A model generated the notes under the pieces. The model saw nothing but the letters and a program-made list of their open reading frames with translations, had not been told where the DNA came from and did not search any database. From assembly GCA_963921935.1 (NCBI GenBank), contig OY998175.1, forward strand, positions 265,477,709-265,541,708: DNA of 64,000 bases, given 5' to 3'. The position numbers were made by a program, and so were the translations under genes. Position 1 is the first letter of the stretch. Every line of letters starts with the position of its first letter. This document shows, piece by piece, positions 32,214 to 44,449 of this stretch. The stretch is from Galeruca laticollis. Lineage: Eukaryota > Arthropoda > Insecta > Coleoptera > Chrysomelidae.

Positions 32214-34928
32214 ATGAGTGACATACGAAATTATTCCAAACAATTTATAACGGAATTTATTCAATTATATAGAGAGTTGCCGTGTCTGTGGAAAGTTGAA
32301 AGTAAAGAGTACAGCAATAAACATATAAGATATAGTGCTTATGAAAAGATGAGTGATAAATTAAAAGAATTAGAGCCAGATGCCGACAAAGACATGGTGG
32401 TAAAAAAAATTAATTCCTTAAGAACAGCGTTCAGAAGGGAATTGAAAAAGGTAAAAGAATAAAAAATGTCTGATACTGGAACGGACGATGTGTATGATCC
32501 ACATTTGTGGTATTTCAAATTATTACTCCTAACTGAAGATCAGGAAATGCCTAGGGATGGTAAAGACACTATGGACTTTTTTGAGGAAGACACAGAACCT
32601 CCAAATGATGATGAGATCATTAGGAGTCAGGTAAGATAAAATATGTAAACATTATATTGTACAGGGTGATTGGTTATAAATTGACCACTCCTTTAACTCT
32701 TTTATTACTAAAGGTAGAAAAAAAAGTTTTAAATAAAAGTTAAAATTGGGTTAAGAATACAAAACATTATATTGTACAGGGTGATTGGTTATAAATTGTC
32801 GGCTCCTTTAACTCTTTTATTACTAAAGGTACAAAAAAAGTTTTTAATAAAAGTTAAAATATGTGAGATTGGGTTAAGAATACAAAACATTATATTGTAC
32901 AGGGTGATTGGTTATAAATTGACCATTCTTTTAACTCTTTTATTACTAAAGGCACAAAAAAAAGTTTTAAATGAAAGGTAAAATATGTGAAATTGGGTTA
33001 AGAATACAAAACATTATATTGTACAGGGTATTGGTTATAAATTGACCACCCCTTTAACTCTTTTATTACTAAAGATTCAAAAATAAGTTTTAAATAAAAG
33101 TTGTAGGAATATACTTGAATTTTTGTGAGACAATAAAAAAACCAGTGGCGTGCGTAAGTCACGTGATATAGGTAGTAAATTATTTTTTCAAATGGGACAC
33201 CCTGTAAATTTTCACATTTTTATATCCTCTCGACGAGCTGATTTTAACGATGTACTACATACTTGATGTCTGTATGTATAGTAAAGGATCTACACTGTTT
33301 ACAGCCATCTGAAAATCACATTTTTTTGAGTTTAGGAGGCTGTAGTAGTCAAACGGTTGAAAATCGAGAAAAACAGCTTTCATATCCCTATCTTCTATTG
33401 TGTGCATTGAAATAATATTTGATACAGAGTAATCAAAAATCAGACGGAATTTTTAATCAGCTTGTATCAAATATTTTTTTATATCACAAAATAGAGCTTG
33501 AAAAGGTAGGATAGAGATAAGTGAGCCGTGGTTCTCGATTTTCAACCGTGTGGCTACTACAGCGTTCTAAACTCAAAAAAAATGTAATTTTCAGTTGGCT
33601 TTAGATCGTTTACTATACATAACAGACACCAAGTATGATATATCGTTGAAATCAGCTCGTCGAGAGGATAAAAAAAATGTAAACATTTACAGGTTGTCTC
33701 ATTTGAATAAAATAAATTACTACCTATATCACGTGACTTTGCCATGCCACTGGTTTTTTTATAACCAATCACCCTCTACTTATGACAACGATATAATTAT
33801 TTATTATTTCATACATTCATCCTATCATCCTATCTTGCCATAATACTTTTCCTTCGTTGTTGAAATAATTTTTGAAATGTTCTCGTATCTCTGTAGCTTC
33901 TCGTCCATAATTCCTATTATGATTTAATTGTAATGGTAAAAATTATACTCCAGAATTTCGCCAATCACCTTGGATTATAGTTCCATTTTCAGTATCTTCA
34001 ATGTCCAAACTAGGAGGTGGAGTGTACATTTGTCTTGCATTTCTACGTAAAAAATTATGCAAAACGCAAGCTGCTAAAACGATATCGTCCACAATAGCAG
34101 GTTTAGTATTTATTGCTGTATGGAAAATTCTAAATCTTGCAGCTAATATTCCAAATGAATTTTCTATTATTCCCCTCGCACGGCTCAGACGATAATTGAA
34201 AAAACGTTCTGCCCTACTCAAATTGTTTGTAGAAAACGGTTTCATTATGTTCTTTGACAGGGCAAACGCATCACCTGCCACAAAGACATACGGAATCGGA
34301 GTTTCATCCCTGCATCCAAGTAATGGCTGGTTCGTTGGAAAATTAAGTGCTCCTGATTGTAATTTTCTGTTAAATGTGGTGTTTTCCATAACACCACCAT
34401 CTGATACCCTTCCGTTTGTTCCTACATGTACCATAATAAATTCATAATTAGCATTGGCTATTGTCAGCATAATAATACTATGCCACCCTTTATAATTAAA
34501 GTAATAACTCCCAGAACCAGGTGGCGGAACAATTTGTATGTGTTTTCCGTCTAATGCTCCGCAATAATTAGGAAAGTTTAAAGATTGTTGAAAATCTCTT
34601 GCAATTGTAATCCGGTCTTGTTGACATTAAGGAAACTGGAACAAATTTAACTTTCAGGCTGTTGTCCAAGAAACACAAACACCAGCTATTGAAAAACGAA
34701 AAATAGAATCGGAGAAACAAAATTCTATTTAACAGAAGGCTTATGAAGTTATAAACCTACCTGATGACGAGTATATCGCCTTTGGAAACAACATTGCTCA
34801 TCAGTTAAGATCTATGGCTAAAAACCAGTAAAACTTGGCAAAAAAACATAATAAACGAAACATTGTTTTTTGGAGAACTGGGCCAACTTAATATAGAAGC
34901 AACCACACAATTTGGCAATTTTATTTGA
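32214..34928 (+). pseudogene. Harbinger MADF-domain accessory protein, two exons
   Basis: Exon 1 (32214-32630, phase 0) opens at ATG 32214 and encodes a MADF (Myb/SANT-like) DNA-binding domain: IQLYRELPCLWKVESKEYSN and INSLRTAFRRELKKVKE. An in-frame TAA at 32460-32462 interrupts it; coding then resumes in frame through DDVYDPHLWYFKLL to the donor GTAAGA at 32631. Exon 2 (34658-34928) follows a TTTCAG acceptor and contains LPDDEYIAFGNNIAHQLRSM and, after a one-base shift in an A run near 34825, INETLFFGELGQL, the conserved C-terminal end. A second stop occurs near 34730. In Harbinger systems this partner brings the transposase to the nucleus and to the TIRs. The intron holds a MITE and, on the other strand, transposase exon 2. 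Confidence 0.8.
32660..33779. mobile_element. Non-autonomous TIR element with repeated left end and palindromic body
   Basis: The left end TACAGGGTGATTGGTTATAA is present in four tandem copies beginning at about 32660, 32774, 32897 and 33021 (unit 114-124 bp). The right end at 33758-33779 is the complement, ATAACCAATCACCCTCTA. The body from about 33137 to 33760 is itself a long palindrome: arms of about 280 bp containing GTCACGTGATATAGGTAGTA, ATCCTCTCGACGAGCTGATT and GGTTGAAAATCGAGAA in inverse order. No coding sequence. It lies in the MADF gene intron. Confidence 0.75.
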
Positions 34929-35410
34929 AATCCGATTGGAATTTTATTAGGAGCCAATTCACGTAATAACTATAGTACAATACCATACTCTTCTAATACA
35001 CCTATGCTAAGCGAAGACGATACCCACTTAAGGGCTTTATAAATATTTTTTATGGGTTTGCTCTAAACGTTTATCTTAATTCTACATCCTAGTTCATTTT
35101 CTCATTTTTTGTTATAAATACGTACAACTAATAAAGTATTTTTGAATTTTACCTGTAAATATTCATTTTTCAGTGACTGGTAAATTGCTCGACATGTTTC
35201 CGGAATAATTGTTCTTAACGACTGTGGTGATGTTGCACAACTAAATTTCAAATCTTTAGAATATCTTACTGTTGCAAGAAAACGTAACGTAACTGTTAAC
35301 CGTTCCTCGGTAGTAATCGCTTCTCTCATTACAGTATTTTGTTTTTCAATTAGTGGCTCGATCGATTCCAGAATAAATCTAAATAAATTGATCATCATCC
35401 GTACGTACAT
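33943..35410 (-). pseudogene. PIF/Harbinger DDE transposase, two exons, one stop
   Basis: Exon 1 (35410-35153) starts at ATG and encodes 86 residues including ESIEPLIEKQNTVMREAITT and TSPQSLRTIIPETCRAIYQ, the usual N-terminal region. It ends in CAG before GTAAAA. Exon 2 (34635-33943) follows a TTCCAG acceptor in the matching phase. It contains LDGKHIQIVPPPGSGSYYF (first Asp), VFVAGDAFAL (second Asp) and RARGIIENSFGILAARF (Glu). An in-frame TAA at 34629-34627, two codons after the splice, is the only lesion that I see. The 517 bp intron contains exon 2 of the MADF gene on the opposite strand. The product would cut and paste the element. Confidence 0.85.
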
Positions 35411-35874
35411 AATTTTTTAAATAGTACTTTTCGGAAACCCTTAATTCGGCTAACAAATTCAAATGCGAAAATCGACTCCTTTTATTGTACCACTTTTTCG
35501 ACCACAATCGTTTTCTTTTTTCAGTTAGCACGTCTACAATTTATATTGGCCGTCCATTTTCTTTTCATAAGAGACAACATTTTTTCATGTTTGCACGTCT
35601 AGACACTCAACTTACTACTGATAATGTTTTCTGTTTGAATCCAAAAATGTGTACAAATTGTTACCCTAGACTATCATACATATCAGCACAAACATTTCAC
35701 TCAATCTTGTCAGCACATACTTATTGTTACGTTTAAAAACATTAATTTGTATTTCAAACAAATGTGTCAAGTAGTCATCCCTACACGTTCAAACTTCGTT
35801 TGCAAACATTATGTTACACATACATGTTTTATGGCAAAATGAACTGTGTAGGGAACCACCTTGTATGTCAAACT

Positions 35875-35924
35875 TAACTGCACAAACAACTTGAACTAAT
35901 TTGTTGCTACGGTTAAGGGGCCCT
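35875..35924 (-). repeat. Right terminal inverted repeat of Harbinger element
   Basis: Inverted partner of 31791-31840, ending GGGGCCCT, followed by TGA. Confidence 0.8.
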
Positions 35925-35984
35925 TGAGACCGAATTCACAACCTAAGCAGAGTCCTAAACGCCAGGGAAGTTCACGTGACAATC

Positions 35985-36600
35985 ATGTCAAATCATTATT
36001 CAACAGTGACTCGGTAGCGGGCTGAGAAAACTTTTAGATGCCTTTTCTAAAAACTTGCGGGCACTTAATCACTTGAATCAACCAGTATCGGAGTGGGATA
36101 CATTACTTGTTTTTTTTTATTTCTACAAAATTAGATAATACCACTTTGCGCAGTGTGAAAATGTTAAATCCGATATCGGAAATCCTACTTTCAAGGATAT
36201 AAAATATTTTATAAAGTCAAGAGCGGATATCCTAGAAATAATAGCACAGAATCAAACAGACAAGCGTAAAAGTTCCAGCTCAAATACGAGGCCATTTTTA
36301 GTGACAGATAATCAACCTCGTGCTCCACTTTTTGTTTCATGCGAAGGAAATCATTATATTTATAATTGTAAGCAGTTCCTTAAGTTGTCGGCACACGAAC
36401 GCGAAGGTAAGGCAAATGCACTAAAATTATGCACCAACTGTCTGGAAAAGGGTCAATATAATATGGTATGCCGACGTGGCACCTGTATTAAATGTCATGA
36501 GCAACACAATATATTATTGAAAAGGGAATGTGAATTCATGCGAATGTTCGGGATCAGAGCACACATACATATTTGGTAATCCGGTGCCTATATGAGCTGG
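35985..36600 (+). pseudogene. BEL/Pao Gag, C-terminal half
   Basis: Frames from about 36025 read LLDAFSKNLRALNHLNQPVS, then KYFIKSRADILEIIAQN, blocks that are typical of BEL Gag proteins (DUF1759 region). 36301-36579 then gives the zinc-knuckle part: FVSCEGNHYIYNCKQFLKLS, LCTNCLEKGQYNMVCRRGTC and CIKCHEQHNILL. The normal order is C-x2-C-x4-H-x4-C in two or three copies, here with a changed His in the second (GQ for GH). Stops near 36120 and a frame change separate the pieces. The N-terminal 250 or so residues are missing on the Harbinger side. Confidence 0.75.
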
Positions 36601-36639
36601 CAAACGAAAACAAGTGTAAACAACTGAAGTCAGCAGAAA

Positions 36640-39343
36640 TCATTAAACAGATTTTTATGATGACGATCTTCTAAGTAGAGCGGATGATTTAGAGGAAACG
36701 GCACGAATGTGTCTCGATATTAGCAACGTACTAATACAAGGAGGTTTTGAACTGCGAAAATTTTATTGGAACAATTCGGACGTGTTAAAATATGTGGGCG
36801 ATACTACTGCAAATCATCATATAATTAATTTTGGAGAGTATAATAATACAAAAATATTATTATGTGGCAATCTTCTGGCGATAAATTAGTGTTTAAGGTA
36901 TATGACATATCTGAAACCAAGGTTTCTAAACGAAGCATACTTTCTAACGTCTCATAGATTTGGGACCCTTTCGCCATCCTATCACCAAATGTTATTCTAA
37001 TGAAAATATTGCTACGAAAATTATCACAAAAATTGTGGCTCGAGAAGCTCTCGTGAGACGAGGTAGTCCCAAGGAAAAAGGAAATATTTTGGAGTGAATT
37101 TAAGGAGGATTTGCCGGTACTAAACTTCTTGAGTATTGGGAGACGCGGTAAATGCCAAGGTGCTGTTAGGATTCAAATGCACGGATTTTCGGATGCGTCC
37201 GAAGATATATTCTTATCTTGTTCACACCTAAGATTAATTGACGCGAGCGGTGCAGTGTTTACAAGCATTTTATGCGCAAAGTCAAAAGTCGCACCATTGA
37301 AGACTGTTACGCCTCCGCGACTCGAGTTAATGGCAGCTGTAACCTTAGTCAGATTGTCGAATGATGTCAAAAGGTCATTACGTATAAAAATTGATAAGTG
37401 CGTTTACTGGTCAGATTCAACGGTAGTTCTGGGGTGGCTGAAACATTCACCCAATCAATTAAAGCCCTTCGTTGGTAATTGTGTCGCCGAAATCCAATAC
37501 TTGTCGGCAGCGGATAGTTGGCGTCACGTATCGTCTAAAAATAATCCTGCGGACCTCATGTCGAGAAGTATAAAACCGATAAATTTATTGAATAATTCGA
37601 TGGGGTGGGAGGGACGGACCTCCAGTCCTTAGAGAAAATAAAGAAAGCTGGCCTGAATGTCATTACAAAAACGAGAATTTGCCCGATATTCGTGAACAAA
37701 AGGTTAATTTACTTCTTATCTCGTGTGCAGGATACGATTTTATTATACATTTTTCGGACGTGAATAGAGTCAAACTAATCTCCGCAAATATAAGACGTTT
37801 CTATTTAAACTGTAAGGCAAAGGTAAATCCTGAACTAAGTAAGAAGTTGGAAGTTTCTGAACTAGACGGTGCATTAAGCTGTTAAACAAAATTATCGAGA
37901 AAAGTGAGTTTTTTCAGAATGACATCAATGAATTGAACAAGGATAAACCTGCCACAGATTGCAATATTATTAGTCTTAAACCTTTTTGGATCGTGAGAGC
38001 GTTTTACGAGTTGGTCGACGATTAACCGACGCCAAATTTGCTTTTGAGAAAAAACACCCCGCAATTTTATCGTCTAATAGTCGTTTATCCGAGTTACTAG
38101 TAAGAAACACGCATTTATGATTGATGCATGCTGGACCGCAGCACACGTTAGTCACGCTTTGTGGAAAGTTCTGGATTGTAGGGGGACGTGTATTAGTTGA
38201 AAAGCTTGTGCGAAAATGCGTTCCATGTTTTAGGTATAAACCCACTCAAATTCAACAGATAATGGTGTATTTACTAGAAATGCGTTCAAAATCGAGACAT
38301 CCGTTTCAACTCGTTGGCGTTGATTATGACGGACCTATGTCGATAAAACATAAATCCGGACGAGAATACAAGATATCCAAATCTTACATATGCCTCTTTT
38401 TTTGTTGTGTTCCGAAGGTAATACATCCATAGTTGGTGAGTGATCTCAGTGCGGATGCCTTTCTATTAACTTCAAAACCATTTGTTTCCGGATGTGGCAA
38501 GCTCGCTTGTATTTATAGTGGCAACGGCACAAACTCTGTAGGGGCCAATGATGCCCTAAGGGAACTGCGAAGGTTGATTATTAATAATGAAATCATTTTA
38601 ACAAATTCTTCTAAGCCGATGACATAACGTGGAAGTTTACACCTCCACGATCTCCTCACTTTGGAGGACTTTGGAAATCAGGAAATAAAAGTAATAATTA
38701 CCATCTTAGACGTGTAACAAAAGATTTATCATTCACTTTCGAACAGTTGTATACTATACTGACCGAAGTGGAAGCAATTCTAAATTCTCGACCACTATCG
38801 CCACTATCAGACTCTCCCCGTGACGTTCATCCTTTAACAACATCACATTTCTTAATTGGTCGCTCGCCAAATGCCGTTCCTGAGCCCAACATAATCCGCT
38901 CGCCCAGAAATTGGCTATCCATACATCAGCATCTAGCCAAGGTTAAACAGCATCTCTGGAAAATATGGAACAAGGAATATGTGAGCGAATTACAAAGGCG
39001 AATCAAATGGAAATTCAATTACGTTTCGCTTAAAGCAGACACATTAGTGCTACTAAAAGAGGGCAACCAACCTCCAATGAAGTGGAAGCTAGGACGCGTG
39101 GAGACCATTTATCCTGGCCCAGATGGCGTAGCAAGAGTAGCCACAATCCGTACCTCAGAGGGCCACGTACAAAGATCTTTTGCCAAGATCTATCCGTTGC
39201 CGCTTGATGACAAAGAAGAGTGTGAGAATGATGACTTGTGTTTTTTGTTCCTTTCGTGGTCATTACGCCAAGTTAGTGTAATCGGTCTCATCGTTCTTTA
39301 TGAAGAGTCTACTGCTTGCGACTCTATAGCACTGCACGGTTGA
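36640..39343 (+). pseudogene. BEL/Pao Pol with most of the reverse transcriptase deleted
   Basis: After Gag only the end of reverse transcriptase remains: DDLLSSADDLEETAR and LIQGGFELRKFYWNN at about 36650-36790. Protease and the catalytic RT motifs are lost. 37111-37632 encodes the A17/RNase H-like region (MHGFSDASED, VYWSDSTVVLGWL, RHVSSKNNPADLMSR). Integrase follows at 38121-38627 (HTLVTLCGKFWIVGGR, CVPCFRYKP, QLVGVDYDGPM with the first Asp), in several frames. The frame 38747-39343 carries the last part (LNSRPLSPLSDSP, HFLIGRSP) and the DUF5641-type C-terminus (GRVETIYPGPDGVARVATIR). Many stops show long decay. Confidence 0.8.
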
Positions 39344-39371
39344 AAATTTCGGTCAATGCGGGGGGCATACT

Positions 39372-39516
39372 CAGTTTCCCCATCATGCCTGCGGAAAAGT
39401 CCGTAGTGGCAACGCCGCGTAATGAAATATTCTTGGTGAGACTACCTACTCGCGTATGCGCAGTGAGTTGCAGATAAACAATCGTTGTATCGACATGCAT
39501 TGTGGCTTGTAATGTA
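39372..39516 (+). repeat. 3' LTR of the BEL remnant, first part
   Basis: It follows the purine run GCGGGGGGCA at 39358-39367. It matches the solo LTR at 25915 over about 135 bp and is cut at 39516 by the LOA-type element. The second part is at 45004-45105. Confidence 0.7.
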
Positions 39517-39596
39517 GATTAGATTAGATTTTAACCGGGTTACAATGCACTGAAACCTGAGGTTTGTTGTTCCCCCTCCCCCTATTCTCGCTACTA

Positions 39597-42500
39597 CTAC
39601 AGCTCGCCTTTCAGTTCCAGGGTTCTAATGAACTCTAGTATATGGGACGGCTTCAACTGGGTTAGATCCTCACTCCTACAAGTTTCTTGTCCGGAGCATT
39701 CCTTGCGTTGGCTTGCAATGCCAAGGCATTCTAGAACTAAGTAATCCGGAGATTCATCCTCCTGACCACAGAATCTACACTCGTCAATTTCTGCTAGACC
39801 TATTCTCATAAGGTGCTTCCTAAGGCGGTAGTGTCCTGTAAGAAAGCCCGTCAGGGGATGTAGCTTATTTTTACTGAGGTTAAAATGTTTTTTAGACCTA
39901 GCAGTGTCAAAGTTCCGCAGGAACTTTTTGGAATGTTCCATCCCGGGAAGGCACCGCCAGAGTGCTTCTCTTTCGGTTTCCTCTCTCTTCCGAAACTCTT
40001 TCTTATAGGGGCATTTTCCTACACCACAGAAAGGCTCCTGGCGAGTGTATTGTCCTCTTCATTTCCCGTGATTCCTGAGTGGCCAGGAACCCAGACTAAA
40101 GAGACCCTGTTTGTTATTCTTGCCTAATTCGTCTAGTTTTCTTCGGCACTCCCATGCCAACTTTGAGTCAATGACATGGGAGCTCAATGCTTTGATAGCT
40201 GCTTGACTATCAGAATGGATCAATATGTGACATTTCTGATTGTCTCTTTCTAGGTTCATTTTCATGTATGTTTCGATCGCAAGTATATCTGACTGAAAGA
40301 CGCTCGAGAAGGAACCTAACGATAATGAGTATCTGGTGCCAGGCCCAAACACTCCAGTGGTTGTTTTTGAACCATCCGTTTACCATCTAATGGTGTTTTA
40401 TTTGAGAGTTTGGGTGGTGAATTCTCTTTCCCAGTCTTACCTCTCATTTAGCATCGTAGTGAAATAATTTTCGATACTTACTTTCTTGATTATGTCGTCA
40501 CTGGGAAGATTCGCTAATGAGATGTATTTTGTTAGAGAGGACCAGGCTCCCTAATTTTTAATACTCTCATTGCCTGAAACTTCCTTAGATATTCTAAGAA
40601 TTGCCTCTTGGGCAGATATTTCTATCACCAGATGTAGGGGTATGAGATCTGTGAGGATGTCAAGTGCTCTGGTTGGACAAGTTCTCATAGCTCCAATTAT
40701 GCACATATATGCAGGTCGAGGGTCTTTTCCGTGCTGTACTGACTAGCTTTTGTATGCAAAACAGTTGCCCCATACGCAATTGCTGGTGTCACAATCATGG
40801 CATACTTCCATCGCAGTATTGTTTGGTTACAGCCCCACCTGTCACCAGCTAGATATTTGCACGACATCAATTATTGCTTTACTAGCAGTTATTTTAACAT
40901 GCTCATTTCACAGAAGCTTACTGTCTAGGGTTATCCCTCCTTCTGATTTTCATTCTATGATTTCCTCGTTTAGGGATATGGGTTTCATGACTGGAAGTGT
41001 TATTTTCCAGGTAAATGGAATAACTAAGGTCTTGTTTGGTTTAATGTTTAGCCCCACTGACAAGCACCATTGCTCAATGATTCTGAGGCCCTTTTGGAAT
41101 AAATCACACAAATTGCTCTCGAACTTGCCTCTGACTACTAGAAATATGTCATCAGCATAGCCCATACATTCGAAGCCAAGCTCCGTTAGCCTGTAGTCCA
41201 ACTCATCTACTCCGAGGCTCCATAAAAGGGAAGGTATCACTCCCCCTTGAGGTGTTTCCCGAGTGGCTTTAACTGAGGTGGTTTATTTCCCCACCTGTGT
41301 CTCAGCTATCCAAGTCGTCAACAACGCATACATCAATTTTACGATGGTTCCATTTACTCCTCAACTTTTTAGGACTTCTTTGACCGACACATGAGTTGTG
41401 TTGTCTAAAGCCCCTGACATATCCAGGAATGCGCACATTGCGATTTCTTTGTCGTTCAGAGTTCTCTGGATGACTTCGGTCAGCTGATACAGAGCCGTCT
41501 CAGTTGATCGACCCTCTCTGTAGGCATTCTGACATTTATGAAGTGGTGTATTCTCCAGGTTCTCTGTTCTCATGTAGTTATCCACTACTTTCTCCATCGT
41601 TTTGAGTTGAAACGATATTCGAAAGATGGGACCAAAAGATCGGGGATCAGTCCCATCTTTATTCCCTATTTTTGGTATGAAGGTTACCGTTGCTATTCTC
41701 CATTTTCTATGTATAAGACCCACTGCTAGACTGCTCCTTATAATTTTCAGCAGGTGAGGAAGAATCTCCTCTATCCCATGCTTCAGGAGTGCTGGAAATA
41801 TTTCATCCACTACTGGTGATTTATATGATTGAAAAGTACTTATTGCCCATTCCAACCGTTGTCTGGTAAATATTTTCTTAGCAATGTCTCAATCTTCCTT
41901 CCTTTCCAATCTTTGTGGTGTAATTCATTGCTATTTCAGTGCTTGTTGCTGATTCACTACCTGGGAAGTGGGTTCTAAGGAGAATGATCGATCGTTCCTC
42001 TCCACCTTCCGTGTATGATCCGTCTGGCCTTTTCAGCCACATTGTGAGGTTAGTTTCTCATTTGCCATAACCTTCTGTAGTCTTGCCGCTGTGTGGGTGG
42101 AAGTGTGGAAGTAGCTTTTTGGTCTTCCTAATATCTTTATTGTACTGAGTAAGCTTCTCCGTGTACCCCTGCCAATTATCGTCACATTTGGCTCTATTGA
42201 AGAGCCGACGGACCTCTTTTCTGAGGTATGACAAGTTCTCATTCGACCAAGGAGAATCCATTTCTGAACGAGCTTTTGACAGTGGGCAACTGTAATGAAA
42301 TGTTTCCTTTATTGCCTCACTGATCTGTTCGACACTTTGTTCGAGGTCGTAGTGCGGGTGATTCACCCCATTCACTTCGACGTGTTCTAAATTGTCCTTC
42401 AGATTGGTCTCGTAAAGAGACCAATAAGTTTTTCTAGGATTTCGGATCGTAGGAATCGAGTTAGTATCTCACTCTATCCTAAATTCGATAATCTTATGGT

Positions 42501-43050
42501 CGGAAAGTGATGGGTCGCTCATCACCATCCAATCTTTTACATCTTTCCTAGAATCATCATTAACAATTGTTACGTCCAGGACCTCTTCGCTTGCTCTCGT
42601 GACAAAGGTGGGGGTTGTCCCCACATTCAAGGCCTCAAGGTTATTTGCTAAGAGATATTCTAATAAACACTCGCATTTTGCGTTTTTGTTAGTGTTTCCT
42701 CACACGCTATTATGTGCGTTGGCATCACTACCAATTGTAATTGGCTGTTGCAGTGTCTCGCTAGCTCTTGTTCTTCTTCTGGCGGTGTAATCGGCCCATC
42801 TCCAGCGAAGTTGGCAGAGGCAATGACGATGTCTCGGTCGATACCCCTAATGTTGAGGTGAACCATAATACGTGTCCCGTGACACGTATTCTGAAAGACA
42901 AATATATTTTATGTAATTTCTTATGATTACACAGGCACGCGGAGGTACTTGCCTTTGATCATAAATCAATTCAGAATCCTTGCATGCCAAACCGTTCATT
43001 TGGCCTTTCTTTGTTGATCCATGGTTCTTGGATGAGAACAATATTCAGTT
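39597..43050 (-). pseudogene. LOA-type ORF2: endonuclease, reverse transcriptase, RNase H, zinc finger
   Basis: Endonuclease remnants lie at about 43050-42480, ending near a SDPSLSDHKIIEFRI block on the SDH motif. A linker follows at 42375-42058. Reverse transcriptase occupies 41855-40950: YKSPVVDEIFPALLKHG, ATVTFIPKIGNKDGT, AYREGRSTETALYQLTEVIQ, FLDMSGALDN (motif A region) and GYADDIFLVV (catalytic YADD). RNase H at 40352-40059 shows HILIHSDSQAAIKALSS and its Asp residues. The last frame 39941-39597 has LTGHYRLRKHLMRIG and a CRFCGQEDESPDYLVLEC finger. RNase H after RT and this finger are usual in LOA elements. At least six stops or frameshifts. Confidence 0.8.
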
Positions 43051-43325
43051 GTAGTCTAGCGAACAACCTTGCGATCACGGCTGAAGCTCCCTTCGCGTGA
43101 TGAAGGTTAATCAGAGCTACATCCGTGAACGTGTATTATTATGGATGAGAGAGGCCAAGTTACTCAGCTTCTATTCATCCCCCTCCTCCCCATTCATCTC
43201 TCCGACCCTCCTCGACCACCATGGTAATATATTCCTCGGAGTTCGAGCAGGTTCCTTGATCTAGAGTCAGACTCTCGACCCACAGGCTGCACCGGCCAGT
43301 TTACCGGGACGCAGAGGCGATCTCA

Positions 43326-44444
43326 TCATCCCCAGTCACCCCAGCAGAGCCGGAGGAGATCTCGGACTGACACAAGGTCAAGCTTTTGCCTTTCCCCTTT
43401 TCCAGAGGTTCCGGATGTGGAGGATATCTCTATGTCCTGTGGATCCTCCGCGGAGTTCTTTTTTTTTCCCAGCCCCGAGACAGGCATACGCCCAAAACGG
43501 AAGTTTAGCGCGTAACCTCCTGCCTTCAGAGCCTCCCCAGATTGGTGATCGATCCCAATCGTGAGGATAGTTCCCTGTCCCTCTTTTTTAGAGTTCAGAA
43601 TCTTCCAAGCCCCAGTAGAGAGGTTGGAGTTCTGAACCTCGACAAGTTGGAGGATCTTCTCCAATTTAAAATATTCTGGTCGTGGCTTCTTGGGAAGAAC
43701 ACCGTTATGGGGACCGGCTTTGGGATGTCGCCACCACTTCGAGTCACCAATTCGAGTCCTCCCAAGAGTTTAATTTCGGCGCTGACCTCATGAGGCAGTC
43801 TGCCGATTCTTGGGACCCACAGTCCACCAGTATCATTCCACAACGGAAATGGATACCTGAGAAGTGGATTCCTTCATCTGTGCTCTGACACGGCTCTCTC
43901 ACCAGAGTGTCTTCCAGGGTGGAGAGCTGCTCTGCTTCCAGGATGACCCCAGGATAACCCTTGGGCATTATTCCCACCCTAAAAGCCTTCTCTTTTTTGA
44001 CAAATGCTGCGTAACCAGTGGCTTGCCGGTTACCGTTACAGCTATTTCTGGTTTTTTGCTAAGAGGTCGCTGCGGAGGAGTGATATGCTTCGGGCCTCTT
44101 TTAAGCTTTATCTTGCCCGTCGGTGGTTCCTTCGAGGAGTTTGACGCTGAATAACCTGCTTCCTGGCCTCTTCAGGGGATATTTCCTTATTGAGGAGTTG
44201 CAGGTATTTCCGCACCCCTGCTTCACTGAGGCCTTTTCTCAGTGGGTCGTCTATGCTTCCCGGTTCTTCCAGTTTTGGGAGGTCGAGCGGCATACGACCT
44301 TTTTGTCGTTTGGCCTTTTTTCGCTCTCTGAGGTTCCCGGATGAGGAGGTGGAGGTTTTTCCAATACTTTTCCGGTGGAAATTTTACTTTTTCTTTCTCT
44401 TTCCATAAATGGTCCCACGAGAACCTAGGGTCATTACGGTCCAC
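43326..44444 (-). pseudogene. LOA-type ORF1 (DUF4780-like)
   Basis: The frames 44444-44223, 44293-44108, 43977-43744, 43843-43595 and 43664-43326 together make one basic, Gly- and Arg-rich protein. Near its middle are GIMPKGYPGVILEAEQLSTL and HFRCGMILVDCGSQESADCL, then ITVFFPRSHDQNILNWRRSS and LSTGAWKILNSKKEGQGTIL. This order matches the DUF4780 region found in ORF1 of insect LOA/Bilbo-like elements. Its role is presumably RNA binding. At least four frame changes. Confidence 0.65.
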
Positions 44445-44449
44445 GCAGA

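Larger units (their letters stand above)
31791..35924. mobile_element. PIF/Harbinger DNA transposon, two genes, nearly intact
   Basis: The element is 4134 bp. Its ends are AGGGCCCCCTAAACGTAACA at the left and the complement of AGGGCCCCTTAACCGTAGCA at the right, followed on both sides by a further run of similar sequence containing TTTGTTCAA and TTGTTTGT. TGA flanks both ends (31788-31790 and 35925-35927), a 3 bp target duplication as used by this superfamily, although TWA is more common. Inside are a MADF-domain gene (plus) and a DDE transposase gene (minus), the standard pair. TTTGTTTGTAC motifs recur just inside the ends. A MITE sits in an intron. Confidence 0.85.
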
